From contig NC_034009.1 in the NCBI RefSeq assembly GCF_000346465.2, forward strand, positions 37,626,844 to 37,690,843: a DNA stretch of 64,000 bases, given 5' to 3'. A model generated the notes under the pieces. The model had not been told where the DNA came from. It worked only from the letters and a program-made list of their open reading frames with translations, and did no database searches. The position numbers and the translations under genes are program-made. Shown here piece by piece: positions 52,353-62,150 of the stretch (position 1 is its first letter; the number at the start of each line of letters is the position of its first letter). The DNA is from Prunus persica (taxonomy: Eukaryota; Streptophyta; Magnoliopsida; Rosales; Rosaceae).

Positions 52353-55300
52353 TCACTCTTTATATTGGAAGAGCTTGTAAGTATTGAGGCTCTTATAAAG
52401 ACCACGAATGGCACCAGATGCTGCAGCCAAGGAAAGAAGCAAGCACAGAAAGCTCAACAAGTGGAGCCCAAACCATCGAATTGTAAGCTTCCCAATCTTC
52501 TTTTGCTCAATGTGCATCTCCAATGGGATGTAGATTATAAGTGGCCAGTAGCCAATGGCTCCAAGCAGGGCAAGCATGTCTGAAAAGAAAGGCAGAGCAA
52601 TGGCAACAAATGTGACTACCACCCCATAGGCTGTCCTCCATGACAGCCTGAACATGTTGATGTTGAAACTCATCTTCCGAATTCTAATTGGGGTCTCTTT
52701 GTTTATGAACTTGGACCTTTTCCACCTCCTTCTAGCTAATAATTCAACAATTCGGAACACCGGTTGGCAAAGTACCTGTTTAGGAATAACAACATACGTT
52801 ACATTTTGTACAATAGTAGTTTTGTATGTTAGGATGTTAAATTGTCTGTCTAAACTATGTACTAAAACAAGATTCCACCTAATCGATGGTTTGAATTGAC
52901 AGTTTGAAAACATAACATGTTCGACTATCTACTAGAAGAAAAATCTTATGCACCTGATATGCACCAACTATGTGCAACACAATGAAAACATTGGCCATAT
53001 CAACTAGCCAGAAGGCCATATCATCTCCAAAACCAGCTAGAAGATTTTCCGGGGTCTTATCTCCAAAGGCAGCATAACCCAAGGAACCACACATCAAGAA
53101 CACTATGATCATAGCCAAACCCCCAATTGAGACAGCCTTCTTCATGACTTTGTTTTCTGGTGGCGATGATTTTAGTGTGTCCTGATAAAAAATAAAATTC
53201 AAATTCAAATGCATGCAATGTTTAAGCTGAAACAAAATAGAAGAAAAGGCAAGAATTGACTCGGGAAATTGGCATGTCTTACTTGGATATCAAAAAGCAC
53301 CAGAGCATATGAGCAAGCAAATGCAATATCTCCAGCTGCTACAAACATCCTCCAAATTTTCTCAGATGAAGATAGGTCCACTCCTGCAACAGTGGGTTTT
53401 CCTCCATGCCCTGCTCAAGCAAATTTTTTATTTTATTTTTATTTTCTCTGGTTTCCATTTTTCATTTTTGGGAGATGGGTTTTAACATTTTGTGGATGGA
53501 CAACTTACCCGTTATGATTTTTGAAAGGGAAAGTCCAATTCCGATAAAGGCATACCCAAAAGACGTAATTGCTGCAAGCTTTGAGAGCCAAGAGATCTTG
53601 TGAAAGTTTGGGAGTTGAGATAAAAGAATTTCAACAATTCCAAATGCAACCACGTGTGGAATATTGGAAAACATGCATGGGGCATCACCCCCATTTTTGC
53701 GATGGCAATGCGATTTCTGTATAGCCCTAAGTACTCAAATGCACACAAGAACTCGAATTAATTATAATGCATCATAAATATTGATACAACGATATTTCTC
53801 CTCTTTATCGTGAGAAAGTTAACTTACACCATGCTTTTTGTTGTAGTGATGGTAAAGCCGACTCCAATTGTAGCGAGATTTAAATACACCATCCATCCAC
53901 AGAACTTGTACAATATTGTTCCACCTTATACATTAACGAAATAAAAACATAAAATCTATCAACAAAAATTGACCATTGGAAAATAAGAGAGTGAGGGTAT
54001 ATATCCGAAATGAGTTACCTAAATAAGCTTTGACAGCTTCCATGTAAGAGTAATTTCTCTTGCCTGTAACTGGGTCTGGAAATCTATAGCAATCTGCTAA
54101 GAGAGTGGCAGCATAAAGGGCAGCTAATGTGCAAAACAACATAGTGCAAATGCCAGCAACCCAACCAAGCTGAGACATTGCCCATGCCAGAGAAAGCACC
54201 CCAGCACCTATTGATGTTGTGATTATATGTGCACATGCAGTCCACACAGTCCCTGCAAATATATACATGAACACACATACACATATAAGGGACAAAAATG
54301 AATAAATATTACTTATTTCATCCGCAACATGTTGAACCTCAACATGTTTCATTTTTATCTTTTTCTGAGTTCATATAAGTCTATAATTTTGCTTTTCAAA
54401 ATATTGCCAAAACGCCCAACGGGTTTGGTCCAGTGGATAAAAGCTGACTAGGTCAACAAGTTCGGTAATGCCTCTAAGTACTATCCTTAGGGAGGTCAGG
54501 GGTTCGAGTCTTGTAAAGTACCTCCTGGAGAAAGCTTTCTGTAAATAGTGACCCCGCTCGGAGTGGTAGTCGACTAACTATCATTTTCCAGAGAGAAGAA
54601 AAATATTGCCAAAACGCATTGCTTTTTCTTTTTTCTTTTGGGGCTTGTCTTCCTTTTCTCTTATGCATTAATAGCTGTATCGCAAAAGCCAAAGGAAAAA
54701 CAAAAAGAACATGACCAAAAAAGAAAAAAAGGTTTCATTCAAGACGTAGGATATTAACTTCTATGCGATGCCGTGAAGATGGTTCAAATTGGTCCACGAG
54801 CATGAAGAAAACCCTTTGTAAAAGACAGAAAAAACATATATTTTCTTCATGCTCATGGACCAATTTGAACCCACGTTCGGTTAAACATCAAAGACATTTT
54901 CACCAAATCTGTATATTTTGGTCACATCTTTAATATCGTAGGTTTTTTTTTTTTTTTTCTCCAGATGATTTCCTTGCTATCTTTTGTATTCTTTTATAGT
55001 GCTTCTATTTTATATAAGAGTGCTGCTATTTCCACCCACCTGTTTTATTCCCCCATCCACTTTATCTTTAAAATTTTAAAAATAAATTTACTCTTTTGTA
55101 AAATAACTTCTGATAACAAATTTACAACCCACTCGTTCTCCCTCACACACTCCCACACCCATATTTTTTTTTGAAACCCACACCACACCCATCTTCATAC
55201 CCAACCCACCAAACACCTAACCGCCATTAGCACAACCCATTATCCGTCCCTTTACCCAATATTCAAAACCATTTGGAAGAACCCACCATCCTTTCCTCCT

Positions 55301-56041
55301 TTCTCCATTGTCCTTGCCCTCATACCCCACCCACCCTCCCTACAATTTCTCAGCACAAAGTAGAAAATGAAAGAAGCCAGTGCAAAGGCACTGGGAGGAG
55401 AGGTGGGGGTGGGAGGTGAGGGTGGCTGCAGATGGGAGGAGAGGTGGTTGTGGGTGTGATGGTTATGGTGTTGACTATTGGGTTTTCGTGAAAGGAGGGG
55501 GTTTTGGGGGGGGGGGTGTGTGACTTGGGGCGGGGGATGGAATAGATTTTTTTTTTTTGATAATGAAAATACGATTAAAGGGTATTTTAGGAATAATGAT
55601 AATGGAAAGATAGGTTTGTGATTTTTCAAATTTATATAGTATGTGAGAAAATAAGGTGAGTGAAAAAATAGGACAATGATATGGAAATAGCAGCACTCTT
55701 TATATAGACTATGCCCCAACAAAAAGAAAACGGAACTAGATTGTACACGATTTTTTGTTTTAAATAAAGTTTTTTTTAAGAGAAAAGATAATATAAGATA
55801 ATGATTATAATCAGTTAAGTCTCCCCAAGTCTTCCTCAGCCCAAAGACAACAAAAAATAAAATAAAATAAAAGCTTTCGTGTGTGTTAAAGAGAGAATTA
55901 AGGAGAGCACATACCAGTTCTTTTGGATTTGCCATCATCATCTACTTCTCCATCTCCATCTTCCACGTTTCTCGGAGCATATTCTGAACCAGACTCACAT
56001 AACTCATTCTGAGTTTGATGATCAAGCACTGTGTTCACCAT
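52353..56041 (-). CDS. AAP: Amino acid permease (AAP family), tandem copy 2
   Basis: Close paralogue of the gene at 47772-50465. Seven exons: 55915-56041, 54019-54252, 53828-53924, 53509-53726, 53283-53410, 52954-53181, 52353-52775, giving 484 residues. Five of seven exons have the same length as in copy 1; exon 1 is 6 bases and exon 3 is 3 bases longer. The family signature GTVWTACAHIITTSIGAGVL, then AWAMSQLGWVAG, CYRFPDPVTGKRN, GYAAFGDKTPENLLAGF and FQYKE are kept. Intron 1 has grown to 1662 bases (471 in copy 1) by a SINE, a small hairpin and a 681-bp MITE. The coding sequence is intact, so function is likely retained. Confidence 0.93.
54398..54617 (+). mobile_element. tRNA-derived SINE with an 18-bp target duplication
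   Basis: The 184-bp body (54416-54599) lies between two perfect copies of AAAATATTGCCAAAACGC (54398-54415 and 54600-54617). It carries a tRNA-like A-box (TGGTCCAGTGGATAA, 54426-54440) and B-box (GGTTCGAGTCT, 54501-54511). The insertion is on the strand opposite to the permease gene, in its intron 1, and is absent from the paralogous intron of copy 1. Confidence 0.85.
54781..54871. repeat. Near-perfect 31-bp hairpin in permease intron 1
   Basis: The arm 54781-54811 (GGTTCAAATTGGTCCACGAG...) pairs with 54841-54871 with a single mismatch, around a 29-base loop. Possibly a tiny MITE or a siRNA-producing hairpin. Confidence 0.75.
55009..55707. mobile_element. Mutator-like MITE, 681 bp, in permease intron 1
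   Basis: Ends 55018 and 55698 are inverted copies (GAGTGCTGCTATTTCCA). The flanks TTTATATAA (55009-55017) and TTTATATAG (55699-55707) match at eight of nine bases, the 9-bp target size of Mutator-like elements. No transposase inside; the interior includes C-rich and G-rich simple tracts near 55190 and 55495-55545. Confidence 0.75.
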
Positions 56042-56530
56042 GTTGCCCTAGCTAGCTTGCTAGACAGCTCTTCCTCTTCCTCACAACAACAAATCAAATT
56101 AAACAAAGCCTAAGTAAGCCAAGTTAATTTGATCAGCAGCTTAAAAAACAAAAGTCTGTGGAAAATGATATGATTATCTCCAAGACCACAAAACCCTCCC
56201 CCACTCTCCCAATCCCAACAATGTTGAATGGCTTTTGGCCTTCTTTTATGGACAGATGCAAATTCCCCTCTCTTATCTTTTAATCATGTGATGTGGCATC
56301 GTGTTATTGGAGCAGAGTCATTAACAACCATGCTTCTGCTGCTATGTTTGCATGCATGAAATGATTTCATAAATTTCATGTCTCCTTGGTGGCTAGATGG
56401 AGAAAAGAGTTCGATTATCGCCGAGTCTTATCAAAGACACACGTAAGGCCACTAAATTCTGTCTGTGTGCAGTTTTACCGCATTTTACAGTTCTTTGTTG
56501 TTTTGGACTACTAATTTTTATTTTATTTCA
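56042..56530. other. Promoter region of permease copy 2
   Basis: Resembles the upstream region of copy 1 for about 400 bases. A Mutator-like element is inserted about 490 bases upstream of the ATG and now forms the border. Confidence 0.5.
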
Positions 56531-56658
56531 TAGAGTTTTTTGCAGCAATGGTCCTTCAACTATACCCGTTTTTGTATTTGGGTTACTGAACTCAATTATT
56601 AATTGCAGAGGTCACTCAACTGTGTGTTTCGTTGCGCCAGTAGTCCTTCCGTCAAGTC
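56531..56658 (+). repeat. MULE left terminal inverted repeat
   Basis: Inverted copy of 61071-61196, starting GAGTTTTTTGCAGCAATGG and ending near CCGTCAAGTC. Confidence 0.85.
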
Positions 56659-57233
56659 CGTTAGCTTTTTCCTTTTCAAATGATGACGTGGCAAGCATAT
56701 GTGAGAATCTCATAGATTCGTTACGGGCAAATCTGACTTTTCAGTTAATTAAAACGTATCTTTTGGTTTTGAAGAGAACGATAGTTGCACAGAAATGGCA
56801 GTCTATGCAAAAGGGGAAAATCGCGTCTAGGGTTTTCAAATCGAGAGGCATTGGACTTCGATTTTTGGAGGATTTTGGAACATTATCTCAGCATTATGCG
56901 TTAATGGACTAAGTAGCAAAGTATTTTGAGTTAAAAAAAAGGATAAAGTACAGATATAGGATTTCAGTTTCATAGAAATCATAGAGAAAAGTGTCGGGTC
57001 TATAGTGTGTGGAGGCTTCTTCAAATGTAGACAATTTTTCGGTGGTCTGGAGAACCCCCCCAAGTATGGTAAGTTACTATTACCTAAATATTCATTCTGC
57101 ATTTTATATTGCAATATATTATGTTTGCAAATCTGTGGTCATGTTGTTGACAATGAAGTTTTGGCTTTAAGGTGGGAAAAAATGTAGTTGGAGTCTTTAT
57201 TATTGTCTATGGTCCCATTTCTGTCGGTTTGTC

Positions 57234-57671
57234 ATGGAAGTGATTTCACACTTGCACATGCATGCACTTACTTTATCTTCCTTGTTTACTTTCTCCTCAT
57301 TGTCATTGAAATTGTTTGTAAGCATACCTTTGTGTAATGTGGTAGATAAAGAAGAGCTGTGTACTCTTGAACTCCACCACTTTGGTATGTTGGAGAATGG
57401 CATGTATAAGGGAGGCAAAGTATGCTATGTTGACAACTGTATTCATGACTATCTGTCATTATTGGATTTAAAGAAAATTGGGATAGATCTTGGATACAAA
57501 GTTGATATAACACAAAGGGTTACAAGCTTAAAAGTTTACTATAAGGGGCCTGCAAAAAGTGGTCAGCATGTTGTGAATGAGGTTGTAAATGACAGTTGTA
57601 TTCCAGGGTTGGTTAGGAGCATTTCATCAAATCAGGTATTGGTGTTGTATTACCATGATCCTACTCAATAA
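57234..57671 (+). CDS. PB1-like N-terminal domain of the MULE protein (separate frame)
   Basis: A 145-codon frame from an ATG at 57234. Its second half (LELHHFGMLENGMYKGGKV, YVDNCIHDYLSLLDL, SLKVYYKG, VRSISSNQVLVLYYHD) resembles the PB1-like domain found at the N-terminus of many plant MULE transposases. The frame ends at TAA in 57669-57671, just where the acidic region of the transposase begins in the +1 frame. The two frames overlap by 17 bases. I infer that they were one gene and a one-base change split them. The first 45 residues are hydrophobic and may be non-coding. Confidence 0.6.
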   Translation: MEVISHLHMHALTLSSLFTFSSLSLKLFVSIPLCNVVDKEELCTLELHHFGMLENGMYKGGKVCYVDNCIHDYLSLLDLKKIGIDLGYKVDITQRVTSLKVYYKGPAKSGQHVVNEVVNDSCIPGLVRSISSNQVLVLYYHDPTQ

Positions 57672-59907
57672 CAACGAGCTAGAGAGTGAAGATAAAGGGC
57701 AACAACAACACAGTAAAGATATTGGCAATGAAGATGAATATGAAGAGGAAGAGGAGAAAAAAGAGGATGTTATTGTTAACAGTGATTATGAAATAAGTGA
57801 AGAAGAAGAAAATGGTAATAAAGAGGCTGCATCAAGAGCACAACCAAGGAACAATGCACCAAATGATGAATATGCACAATGTTTTGAAGAGATGAATGAA
57901 ATGCCTCTTAATGAAGCTACATGGGAGATATCAGATGATGATGAAGATAGTGATCGACTTCCTTCTGATGTTGATAGCTCTGGTGATGAGGAAGAAGGTC
58001 AAAAAAAGACAAGCAAGAGGAAATGGAAGAAGACAAATTTTAAACAGTTTAAGAAAGAAACTGATTTGAGAAATCCAGAGTTTAGAATTGGAATGCAATT
58101 TGCCAATAAGGATGAACTCAAGGAAACTATTAGGGAGTATGCAATTGTGCAAGGGAAGAATATTAAATTGGTGAAGAAAGATAATAAAAGGATTCAAGCC
58201 AAGTGTACAGGTCACACGAAATGCCCTTTTATTCTCTGGGCTTCCAAGATAGACACAGATGAGCAGACATTTGCCATAAAGACTCTGTCCTTAGAGCATG
58301 AGTGTACTAGAGTGGACAAACTGAAATATATTAATTCAAGGTGGCTGTCTAAAAGGTTTGCTGACAAGATTAGGAAAAATCCTGAGTGGGATGTAGGGGC
58401 ATTCAAGGCTGAGGTTTTAGAAAAGTACCATATGAATGTTTCAAAGCATCATATTTATAGAGCAAAGACCTTGTCCAAGGTGATCATTGGAGGCAGCTAT
58501 GTGGAGCAATATGCAAGGCTATGGGACTATGTAGAAGAATTGAAGAAGGCTAATAAAGGCAGCACTGTGATTATAAAGAATAAGATGAAGGGTAATAAAC
58601 CTGTGTTTGAAAGAATTTATGTGTGTTTGGAAACTTGTAAGCGGGGATTTTCGGCAGGATGTAGACCTCTGATTGGTATAGATGGCTGCCATTTAAAGAG
58701 ACCTTACACAGGGCAAGTTTTAACAGCCGTTAGTGTTGATGGGAATAATGGACTGTACCCAGTTGCTTATGCTGTTGTAGAGGTGGAATCAAAAAGTAGT
58801 TGGATTTGGTTCCTTCAACTTTTGATTGAAGACTTACAAATTGAGAATGGGAAAGCTTGGGTGTTTATGAATGATAAGCAAAAAGGTCTAATACTTGCAA
58901 TTGAGACATTGCTTCCAACAGCTGAGCACAAAATGTGTGTTAGGCATCTCTACAGCAACTTCAGGATAGAGCATGCTGGCCTTGCACTGAAAAACATTCT
59001 CTGGGCTGCGGCAAAAGCAACTACCATTCCCTGGTATGAAGCAGAAATGGACAAAATGAAAGAGCAAAATGAAAAGGCATGGAAGTGGCTTAAGAAAAGA
59101 CCAGCCAAAAATTGGAGTAGATCTCATTTTGAGCCACATTCTAAGTGTGATTTGTTGTTGAACAACCTCTGTGAATCCTTTAACTCTTGCATTTTAGATT
59201 CAAGAGACAAGTCTATCTTAACATGTCTAGAAAGGATTAGAGTTTATATCATGTTAAGGATGGCTAATAGAAGGATTGCTGGTACGGTTTGGAGACATCC
59301 AGTTGGGCCTAGGATTGTCAAGATCATTGAGAAGAACAAGTTGGGAGCTAGTCAATGCATTCCTAGATTAGTAGGTGAGAGCAAATACCAAGTGAGTCAT
59401 ATGTATGGGGGAGAGTATGTAGTAGATCTAAAAGCCAAAACTTGCTCTTGTAGAAGATGGGATTTATGTGGGATCCCATGTTCTCATGCTATTTCTTGTA
59501 TCTTTCAAAAGGAGGCAAATGTGTTTGACTATACACATGACTGCTATAAGAAAGAAGCCTACCTGAGTTCATATGAACCTATGGTACACCCAATACCATC
59601 CATGGACCAGTGGCAGAGAACTAATTGGCCTCCAATTATACCTCCTCCATATAAGAAGCAGCCTGGAAGACCTAAGAAATCAAGGAACAAAGGACCAGCT
59701 GATGTTGAAGTACCTGCTCCAGTTCCTCCAAACCCTTTGCCTCCATTTTACAATCCACCACCTACTAGGTTGAGAAGGATTTATGTCAAGATAAGATGCT
59801 CAATTTGTGGCCAGGAGAGACATAATAATGTGTTTTATGAATGGTTTGTTAGATGTGTCTCTGGGCTGGATGTCATTGTTTTGTATTTGGTACATTTTAG
59901 AACTTGA
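57655..59907 (+). CDS. MULE transposase
   Basis: A 750-codon frame from the first in-frame ATG. Order: acidic N-region (ESEDKGQQQHSKDIGNEDEY and onward), a MuDR-type N-terminal DNA-binding domain (FRIGMQFANKDELKETIREY ... CTGHTKCPF), the catalytic core with LIGIDGCHLKRPYTGQVLTA and later the second acidic site in VFMNDKQKGL, then the SWIM zinc finger CSCRRWDLCGIPCSHAI, a Pro-rich tail and a broken zinc knuckle CSICGQERHN without the usual final Cys. It cuts and pastes elements bearing the matching TIRs. The catalytic core has no stop, so activity is conceivable, but loss of the PB1-like part by a frame change makes it uncertain. Residues after RHNN look like read-through into a TTGGTACATTTT repeat. 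Confidence 0.88.
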   Translation: MILLNNNELESEDKGQQQHSKDIGNEDEYEEEEEKKEDVIVNSDYEISEEEENGNKEAASRAQPRNNAPNDEYAQCFEEMNEMPLNEATWEISDDDEDSDRLPSDVDSSGDEEEGQKKTSKRKWKKTNFKQFKKETDLRNPEFRIGMQFANKDELKETIREYAIVQGKNIKLVKKDNKRIQAKCTGHTKCPFILWASKIDTDEQTFAIKTLSLEHECTRVDKLKYINSRWLSKRFADKIRKNPEWDVGAFKAEVLEKYHMNVSKHHIYRAKTLSKVIIGGSYVEQYARLWDYVEELKKANKGSTVIIKNKMKGNKPVFERIYVCLETCKRGFSAGCRPLIGIDGCHLKRPYTGQVLTAVSVDGNNGLYPVAYAVVEVESKSSWIWFLQLLIEDLQIENGKAWVFMNDKQKGLILAIETLLPTAEHKMCVRHLYSNFRIEHAGLALKNILWAAAKATTIPWYEAEMDKMKEQNEKAWKWLKKRPAKNWSRSHFEPHSKCDLLLNNLCESFNSCILDSRDKSILTCLERIRVYIMLRMANRRIAGTVWRHPVGPRIVKIIEKNKLGASQCIPRLVGESKYQVSHMYGGEYVVDLKAKTCSCRRWDLCGIPCSHAISCIFQKEANVFDYTHDCYKKEAYLSSYEPMVHPIPSMDQWQRTNWPPIIPPPYKKQPGRPKKSRNKGPADVEVPAPVPPNPLPPFYNPPPTRLRRIYVKIRCSICGQERHNNVFYEWFVRCVSGLDVIVLYLVHFRT

Positions 59908-60110
59908 ACTGGTACATTTTGGTACATTTTGGAAGCTGTAACTTAGAACCTGATTTGGTACATTGGTACATTATGCTTCAATTTCACTTGGAACCTGATT
60001 TTGGTACATTTTGGAAGCTGTAACTGGATGTTATATATGCTGATTTGGTACATTTTGGAACTGGGTGTTATAACTATTGATTTGGTACATTTTGGTACTG
60101 GTACAGAGTA
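59880..60110 (+). repeat. Short tandem repeats of TTGGTACATTTTGGAA at the transposase 3' end
   Basis: The word TTGGTACATTTTGG occurs about seven times over 230 bases, mixed with AAGCTGTAACT and GAACCTGATTT units. The last codons of the transposase frame lie inside the first unit, so the present stop is probably secondary. Confidence 0.7.
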
Positions 60111-60239
60111 TCATCACATTTTATTGCAAAATGAACTCAAATTTCATTGCAAAATTTCAATACACTAACACCAATATGTCCACCAAACTCGAACTCAAAT
60201 TTCATTGCAAAATGAACTACATATCAGTTACATTTCGAC

Positions 60240-60841
60240 CTAATTGATCATAAGCTTTTCATAGTTTCCACCCAGAAATGTCAACCAATTGCTCAAGACA
60301 CAGAGCATCATCATAATCACCAAAAACCCAAGAACCAATGACAGAAATGAAACCCCCCAAATCTGATTCTCTTGGTCGTTGGCATGTTCTTTTCTCTTCC
60401 AACAGTCTTTTCTGCTTGCATAGTTCTCCAACTTCGTACTCCAATTCCCTTTTTTTCTCTCTCCACCATTTTCAGCTTATCTTCCACTTCTTTCTTCTGT
60501 TCTTCTATTAACTTTAGGTCCTCTTCCATTGCTCTCATTTTTCTCAGCAACCCAGGAATTAGTTCTTTTCCTCTTGCATAGGTCGGTGCGTCCAGCCACT
60601 CCCAATTATGTCATTTCCTCTATTTCTCTGCAAAGTACTTTTCATAACATCAAAGCTAAACCCATCAAGCAACAAAATAAAATTTCACAGATTAACTTAC
60701 TCGACTCATCTCACAAGCCTCAAATCGTCTCCCAGGATTTAAATCAGTCCATGAAGTCCAAGTTTTGATATATCCATCGCACCTGCATAACTTCCTCGCA
60801 CTAGGGCTCGGATTTGTTGATGAAGAAGAAATCTGCGACAT
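60240..60841 (-). pseudogene. Degenerate GRF-type zinc-finger protein inside the MULE
   Basis: On the minus strand, 60701-60841 reads MSQISSSSTNPSPSARKLCR, then TSWTDLNPGRRFEACEMSR, the hallmark of small plant GRF zinc-finger proteins, followed by a donor GTAAGT. The next part (60240-60627) reads WEWLDAPTYARGKELIPGLL and a coiled coil (LKLIEEQKKEVEDKLKM), then a hydrophobic segment FLSLVLGFLVIMMMLCVL. That is the normal architecture of the family (GRF finger, coiled coil, membrane helix). Reading frames shift at least twice (near the A7 run at about 60450 and before the membrane segment) and probably once near the acceptor, so it is broken. Confidence 0.7.
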
Positions 60842-61070
60842 TTTTGCGCATCTACTGTTTTTATGTGGCTTCCCAGATTTCCTTCCAATTTCCAAAATTT
60901 CAGCACATCTATTGTTTTTATGTGGCTTTCTTCGAATATAAATGGGAATTGGGGATTTATTTGGCGCTAGATTTGACATTTTTCGAAGGGAAGTTGCTGT
61001 AGATGGGAGGTTGGACATGCCAGACTTCAAAAGATATATTTGGCCATGAAGTTGACACCACGTTAGTCAG

Positions 61071-61196
61071 ACTTGACAGAAGGACTACTGGTGCAACGAA
61101 ACACATAGTTGAGTGACCTCTGCAACTAATAATTGAGTTCAGTGACCCAAATGCAAAAACGGGTATAGTTGAGGAACCATTGCTGCGAAAAACCCT
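61071..61196 (-). repeat. MULE right terminal inverted repeat
   Basis: Inverted copy of 56531-56658. Confidence 0.85.
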
Positions 61197-61321
61197 ATTT
61201 TATATAAGCGATATTAGAGAAGTTAGATTCAAACACATAATCTCGGATGCAGAGTATATTCTTAACTGCTTGAGTTTTTTTTTTGTTTTTTTATTTTATT
61301 AAAGGCCAAAGGCTAATGACT

Positions 61322-62150
61322 TTATTCATCAATAGAATGTAAAGAACGCAAATCATTCTGAAGGTAAGAGTGAAGCCAGCTAGGCCCCTCTTCCATACAA
61401 TAACATATCTCATTATAAGATAAAGCAAATTTGGCTAATTGGTGAGCCACAAAATTACATGTATGAGGTTGGTGTTCCACGGATACGAATACGAAACGAC
61501 AGAGTAACTCTTTCAGTTCCTCTATCAACTCTCATTCCATGCTCATGTCAAATTCAGTTCGGTTTATGGCGTTAAGCACCTCCAAGCAATCACTTTCAAT
61601 AATCATCCTTGTGAATCCTGCATCAATTGCCATTTGACAACCTGCAATCATAGCCAAGGCTTCAAAAGCCTCAGGGGAAAGACGCCCAATTAACAGTTTA
61701 GCTATGGCACCTATTAATTCCCCATTGGCATTTCGGACTACTGCTCCTAGCCCCATCTTTCTATTTAATTTCAGCAAGTCCCCCTCAGGAGGTTTCCAAC
61801 AACAAGTAGCAACATGGCGAGGTAACGTAGGCGATAGACATAGATCAACAAAATCCTTATAAAAGACTAGTGATCCATCATAAACTGCAAAAGGGTCTCT
61901 TATTACGCCTCCATGGAGACTCTTGTTTCTTTCAGCCCAAATTATCCAACCTATCACTGCGAATAAACATAAATCCTCCTCCTGAAAAGTAGTACGAACA
62001 TGGTAGAAGGGATCCATGAAAGAACATACCCGTTATGTTCCAACTAGTTGACAGAAAGGGGAACACTTCCAAACTCGTTGTGCAAACTTACAAGACCACA
62101 ACGCATGCACCAAATCTTCATCAACTCTCAAACAACGAGTACATACACCT
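61322..62150 (-). pseudogene. LINE fragment: zinc-binding and RNase H part of a non-LTR reverse transcriptase
   Basis: Minus-strand reading. Near 62080-62150 it gives CTRCLRVDEDLVHALWSC, like the zf-RVT region. Then 61532-62017 gives LFAVIGWIIWAERNKSLHGG and an RNase H-like part (LGAVVRNANGELIGA, IESDCLEVLNAIN). Then 61322-61528 continues in the same frame (QPHTCNFVAHQLAKFALS). A TGA at 61532-61534 interrupts it, and the usual LNVDGA block with the first catalytic Asp is missing (KLNRKMGLGAV). It is a 5'-truncated LINE relic. The right end lies next to the MULE. Confidence 0.75.

Larger units (their letters stand above)
56531..61196 (+). mobile_element. Mutator-like element (MULE), 4.67 kb, with about 128-bp TIRs
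   Basis: Left TIR (56531-56658) and right TIR (61071-61196) are inverted copies at high identity; both contain GCAGCAATGG, CTCAACTATACCCGTTTTTG, GAACTCAATTATTA and CAGTAGTCCTTC. Between them lie a PB1-like ORF, a MULE transposase and, on the other strand, a degenerate GRF zinc-finger gene. The target duplication is not clear-cut because the flanks are AT-rich; ATTTTATTT on the left and ATTTTATAT on the right are candidates. The near-identical TIRs suggest recent activity. Confidence 0.88.

Noticed and set aside
55252..55941. 229-codon frame on the minus strand
   Set aside because: It runs through intron 1 of permease copy 2, the MITE and C-rich simple sequence. Composition is biased and no family resemblance is seen.
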